DNA of 14,531 nucleotides from the NCBI GenBank assembly GCA_007126465.1, contig SLBE01000014.1, positions 1 through 14,531 of the forward strand, given 5' to 3'. The notes below the pieces were generated by a model, which searched no databases, was not told where the DNA came from, and saw nothing but the letters and a program-made list of their open reading frames with translations. Positions 12,383 through 14,531 of the stretch are shown in pieces. Position numbers and translations under genes: made by a program. Each line of letters opens with the position of its first letter. Within the stretch, counting starts at the first letter, position 1. This stretch comes from Syntrophomonadaceae bacterium. Its GTDB lineage: Bacteria > Bacillota > Dethiobacteria > DTU022.

Positions 12383-14473
12383 ATGGTCAAGGAAACTGAA
12401 AAAACAGCACATCTGGGAAAAATCAGGAACATTGGGATTGCTGCCCATATAGATGCAGGGAAGACAACCACAACAGAACGGATCCTGTTTTATTCTGGAC
12501 GTTTGCATAAACTTGGTGAAGTTCACGAAGGCACTGCGACAATGGACTGGATGGCACAGGAGCAGGAGCGCGGTATTACTATTACTTCTGCTGCGACTAC
12601 CTGTAAATGGAAAGATTGTCTAATTAACATTATTGATACGCCCGGACACGTGGACTTTACCGTTGAGGTCGAGCGTTCTCTTCGTGTTTTGGATGGAATG
12701 GTAGCCGTATTTTGTGCCAAGGGTGGGGTTGAGCCCCAGTCGGAAACAGTCTGGCGCCAGGCCGATCGTTACCATGTGCCGCGCCTTGCCTATATAAACA
12801 AGATGGATGCAGTTGGTGCTGATTTTTACAGCGTTGTTGATCAGCTCAGGGATAGACTTCATGCCCGTGCCCTTCCGATTCAACTGCCCATTGGCGAGGA
12901 AAGCGGATTTAACGGTATTGTTGATTTAATATCCAATAGAGCGATTAAATATGAGGATGATCTCGGTACCCGCAGCTCGGAAACAGAGATACCTGAAGGT
13001 TTGAAAGAAAGAGTTGCCGATCACAGGGAAAAGCTGCTTGAGACAGTTGCTGATTATGATGATGAGTTAATGGAAAAGTACTTTAACAACGAAGAAATTA
13101 CTCCCGAAGAATGCTACCGGGCCTTGCGTAAAGCAATTATCCATCACAACCTGGTTCCCGTGCTTTGTGGCTCATCATATAAGAATAAAGGTGTGCAGCT
13201 TCTTCTTGATGCCGTTGTTCATTTGCTGCCTTCTCCTGTAGAGGTCGGGGCGGTCAAAGGTTACAACCCGAATAGTGGTGAAGAAGATTTTCGCCTGCCC
13301 GACAATGATGCTCCCTTCTCGGCACTGGTTTTCAAAATCATGGTTGATCCTTTCGTGGGCAAACTGGCTTTTGCCAGGGTTTATTCGGGAAGCTTAAAAA
13401 AGGGAACCACCTTGTATAACGCTACCCGCCAGAAGAAAGAACGGATTGGCAGGCTGATCAGGATGCATGCGAATTTTAGGGAAGAGATCGATTATGCTGC
13501 CACCGGTGATATTATTGCTATTATCGGGCCGAAAGAAATAAGTACCGGCGATACGCTGTGTGCTATAGATAAGCCGATCATTCTTGAAAATATTACTTTC
13601 CCCGAACCGGTTATTCACGTGGCAATTGAGCCGAAAACCAAGGCAGATCAGGATAAGATGGCGGTCTCAATGCAGCAGCTATCCGAAGAAGATCCTACCT
13701 TTCAGATTCACACTGATCAGGATACCGGCCAGACCATTATTTCCGGCATGGGTGAATTGCACCTGGAGATTATTACCGACCGTTTGCTGCGAGAGTTTAA
13801 GGTACAGGCCAATGTTGGTAGGCCACAGGTTGCCTACAAAGAAACTATCCAGGAAGAAACCACTGCTGAAGGACGGTTTGTTCGTCAGTCCGGCGGTCGC
13901 GGTCAGTACGGTCATGTTGTCATAAATGTTGCTCCGCTCGAGTCCGGTGGAGGGTTCGAGTTTGAGAACAAAATTGTCGGTGGAGCTATCCCAAGGGAGT
14001 TTATTCCCGCGGTAGAATCCGGCCTGAAAGAAGCCGCCTTAAACGGTGTGCTGGCAGGATACCCGGTTGTTGATGTCAAGGTCGTTTTGAAGGACGGTTC
14101 TTTCCACGAGGTTGACTCGTCGGAACTGGCATTCCGTATAGCAGGATCCAAGGCTCTGAAGACCGCTCTATCCAAGGCTAAGCCAGTCCTGTTGGAGCCG
14201 GTCATGAAGATAGAAGTTTCTGCACCCGAGGAATACCTGGGAGATATAATCGGTGATTTTACCGGCCGGCGCGGCAGAATTCTCGGCACTGAGCAGAGAA
14301 GTGGTTTGCAGATTGTCAGAGGTGTAGTGCCGCTGTCCGAAATTTTCGGTTATGCGACAGAGCTGCGTTCACACACGCAGGGGCGTGGTGTTTATAATAT
14401 GGAGTTTTACCGTTACGAAGAAGTACCACAAAGCATTGCTACAAAAATTATTAATCAAAGCGTTGCTTATTAA
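12383..14473 (+). CDS. fusA: Translation elongation factor G
   Basis: EF-G is the GTPase that drives translocation of tRNA and mRNA and, with RRF, ribosome recycling. It has 696 residues, the normal length. The G domain has the P-loop AHIDAGKT (21-28), switch I with EQERGITITSAATT, DTPGH (85-89) and NKMD (139-142). Domain II includes KIMVDPFVGKLAFARVYSG, domain III includes ISGMGELHLEI, and domain IV has SGGRGQYGHV and the tip loop HEVDSS with His575. Domain V ends in GYATELRSHTQGRGVYNMEF. ATG 12383 follows AAGGAGG (12370-12376). The G-domain segment FCAKGGVEPQSETVWRQ and the NKMD-AVGADF context differ from the Bacillus form and recall EF-G of some other phyla. Fully intact, and followed 20 bases later by tuf. 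Confidence 0.98.
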   Translation: MVKETEKTAHLGKIRNIGIAAHIDAGKTTTTERILFYSGRLHKLGEVHEGTATMDWMAQEQERGITITSAATTCKWKDCLINIIDTPGHVDFTVEVERSLRVLDGMVAVFCAKGGVEPQSETVWRQADRYHVPRLAYINKMDAVGADFYSVVDQLRDRLHARALPIQLPIGEESGFNGIVDLISNRAIKYEDDLGTRSSETEIPEGLKERVADHREKLLETVADYDDELMEKYFNNEEITPEECYRALRKAIIHHNLVPVLCGSSYKNKGVQLLLDAVVHLLPSPVEVGAVKGYNPNSGEEDFRLPDNDAPFSALVFKIMVDPFVGKLAFARVYSGSLKKGTTLYNATRQKKERIGRLIRMHANFREEIDYAATGDIIAIIGPKEISTGDTLCAIDKPIILENITFPEPVIHVAIEPKTKADQDKMAVSMQQLSEEDPTFQIHTDQDTGQTIISGMGELHLEIITDRLLREFKVQANVGRPQVAYKETIQEETTAEGRFVRQSGGRGQYGHVVINVAPLESGGGFEFENKIVGGAIPREFIPAVESGLKEAALNGVLAGYPVVDVKVVLKDGSFHEVDSSELAFRIAGSKALKTALSKAKPVLLEPVMKIEVSAPEEYLGDIIGDFTGRRGRILGTEQRSGLQIVRGVVPLSEIFGYATELRSHTQGRGVYNMEFYRYEEVPQSIATKIINQSVAY

Positions 14474-14493
14474 CTGTTGGAGGTGCATTTAGT

Positions 14494-14531
14494 TTGGCTA
14501 AGCAGAAGTTTGAGCGGACGAAGCCGCACGT
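14494..14531 (+). CDS. tuf: Elongation factor Tu (first 12 codons only, TTG start)
   Basis: EF-Tu carries aminoacyl-tRNA to the ribosome as a GTP complex. Only the start is present: TTG followed by codons for AKQKFERTKPH and a partial V codon, the standard EF-Tu N-terminus. GGAGGTG (14479-14485) precedes it, with ten bases between GGAGG and the TTG. It lies 20 bases after the fusA stop, as in the classic str operon. The G domain and the rest lie beyond the window end. The short match is distinctive and its position after fusA supports it. Confidence 0.95.
   Translation, partial: MAKQKFERTKPH

Noticed and set aside
1..14531. CRISPR array, insertion sequence, tRNA, rRNA, toxin-antitoxin or defense genes
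   Set aside because: No repeated spacer units, transposase-like frames, terminal inverted repeats or cloverleaf sequences were seen; the window is a fully occupied housekeeping operon.

Overview
This window is a continuous stretch of the bacterial transcription and translation core operon, all on the + strand: nusG (3' part) - rplK - rplA - rplJ - rplL - rpoB - rpoC - L7Ae-like gene - rpsL - rpsG - fusA - tuf (first codons only). Several points indicate a Firmicute, most likely a clostridial lineage: the gene order, the L7Ae-family gene before rpsL, a Bacillus-type RpoB/RpoC without the large enterobacterial insertions, strong AGGAGG-type ribosome binding sites, frequent TTG/GTG starts, and no methyltransferase gene between rplL and rpoB (Bacillus has one there). 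The genus cannot be named from the sequence alone.

Layout. Positions 1-3110 hold nusG and the four 50S proteins of the L11/L1 arm and the L10-L7/L12 stalk. A hairpin with an asymmetric internal loop in the rplK-rplA gap looks like an L1 autoregulatory site. The 347-base gap before rplJ holds an L10-type leader that ends in a textbook intrinsic terminator, followed by a TTG-started rplJ. The rplJ-rplL gap is unusually long (230 bases) and AT-rich. A strong hairpin after rplL is followed by a near-consensus promoter that starts the rpoB-rpoC unit (3391-11007). RpoB carries an extra C-terminal acidic tail of about 140 residues. Fifteen bases after rpoC a second near-consensus promoter starts the str-type unit: L7Ae-like gene, rpsL, rpsG, fusA, tuf (11100-14531 and beyond). 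A 133-base rpsG-fusA leader can fold into a compact three-way junction plus a hairpin that overlaps the fusA ribosome binding site.

How it works together. The window encodes the elongation-phase transcription factor NusG, the catalytic core of RNA polymerase, the ribosomal GTPase-associated center (L11, L10, L7/L12), the L1 stalk, the decoding-site proteins S12 and S7, and the two elongation GTPases. Regulation appears layered. Autogenous RNA leaders (L1, L10) sit in the first part. A terminator and promoter separate ribosomal protein output from RNA polymerase output. Two near-twin promoters, sharing an almost identical extended -10 and start region, drive rpoBC and the str unit.

No mobile element, CRISPR array, tRNA or rRNA was seen. 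The proteins are ordinary; the interest lies in the intergenic RNA and promoter architecture and in the RpoB tail.
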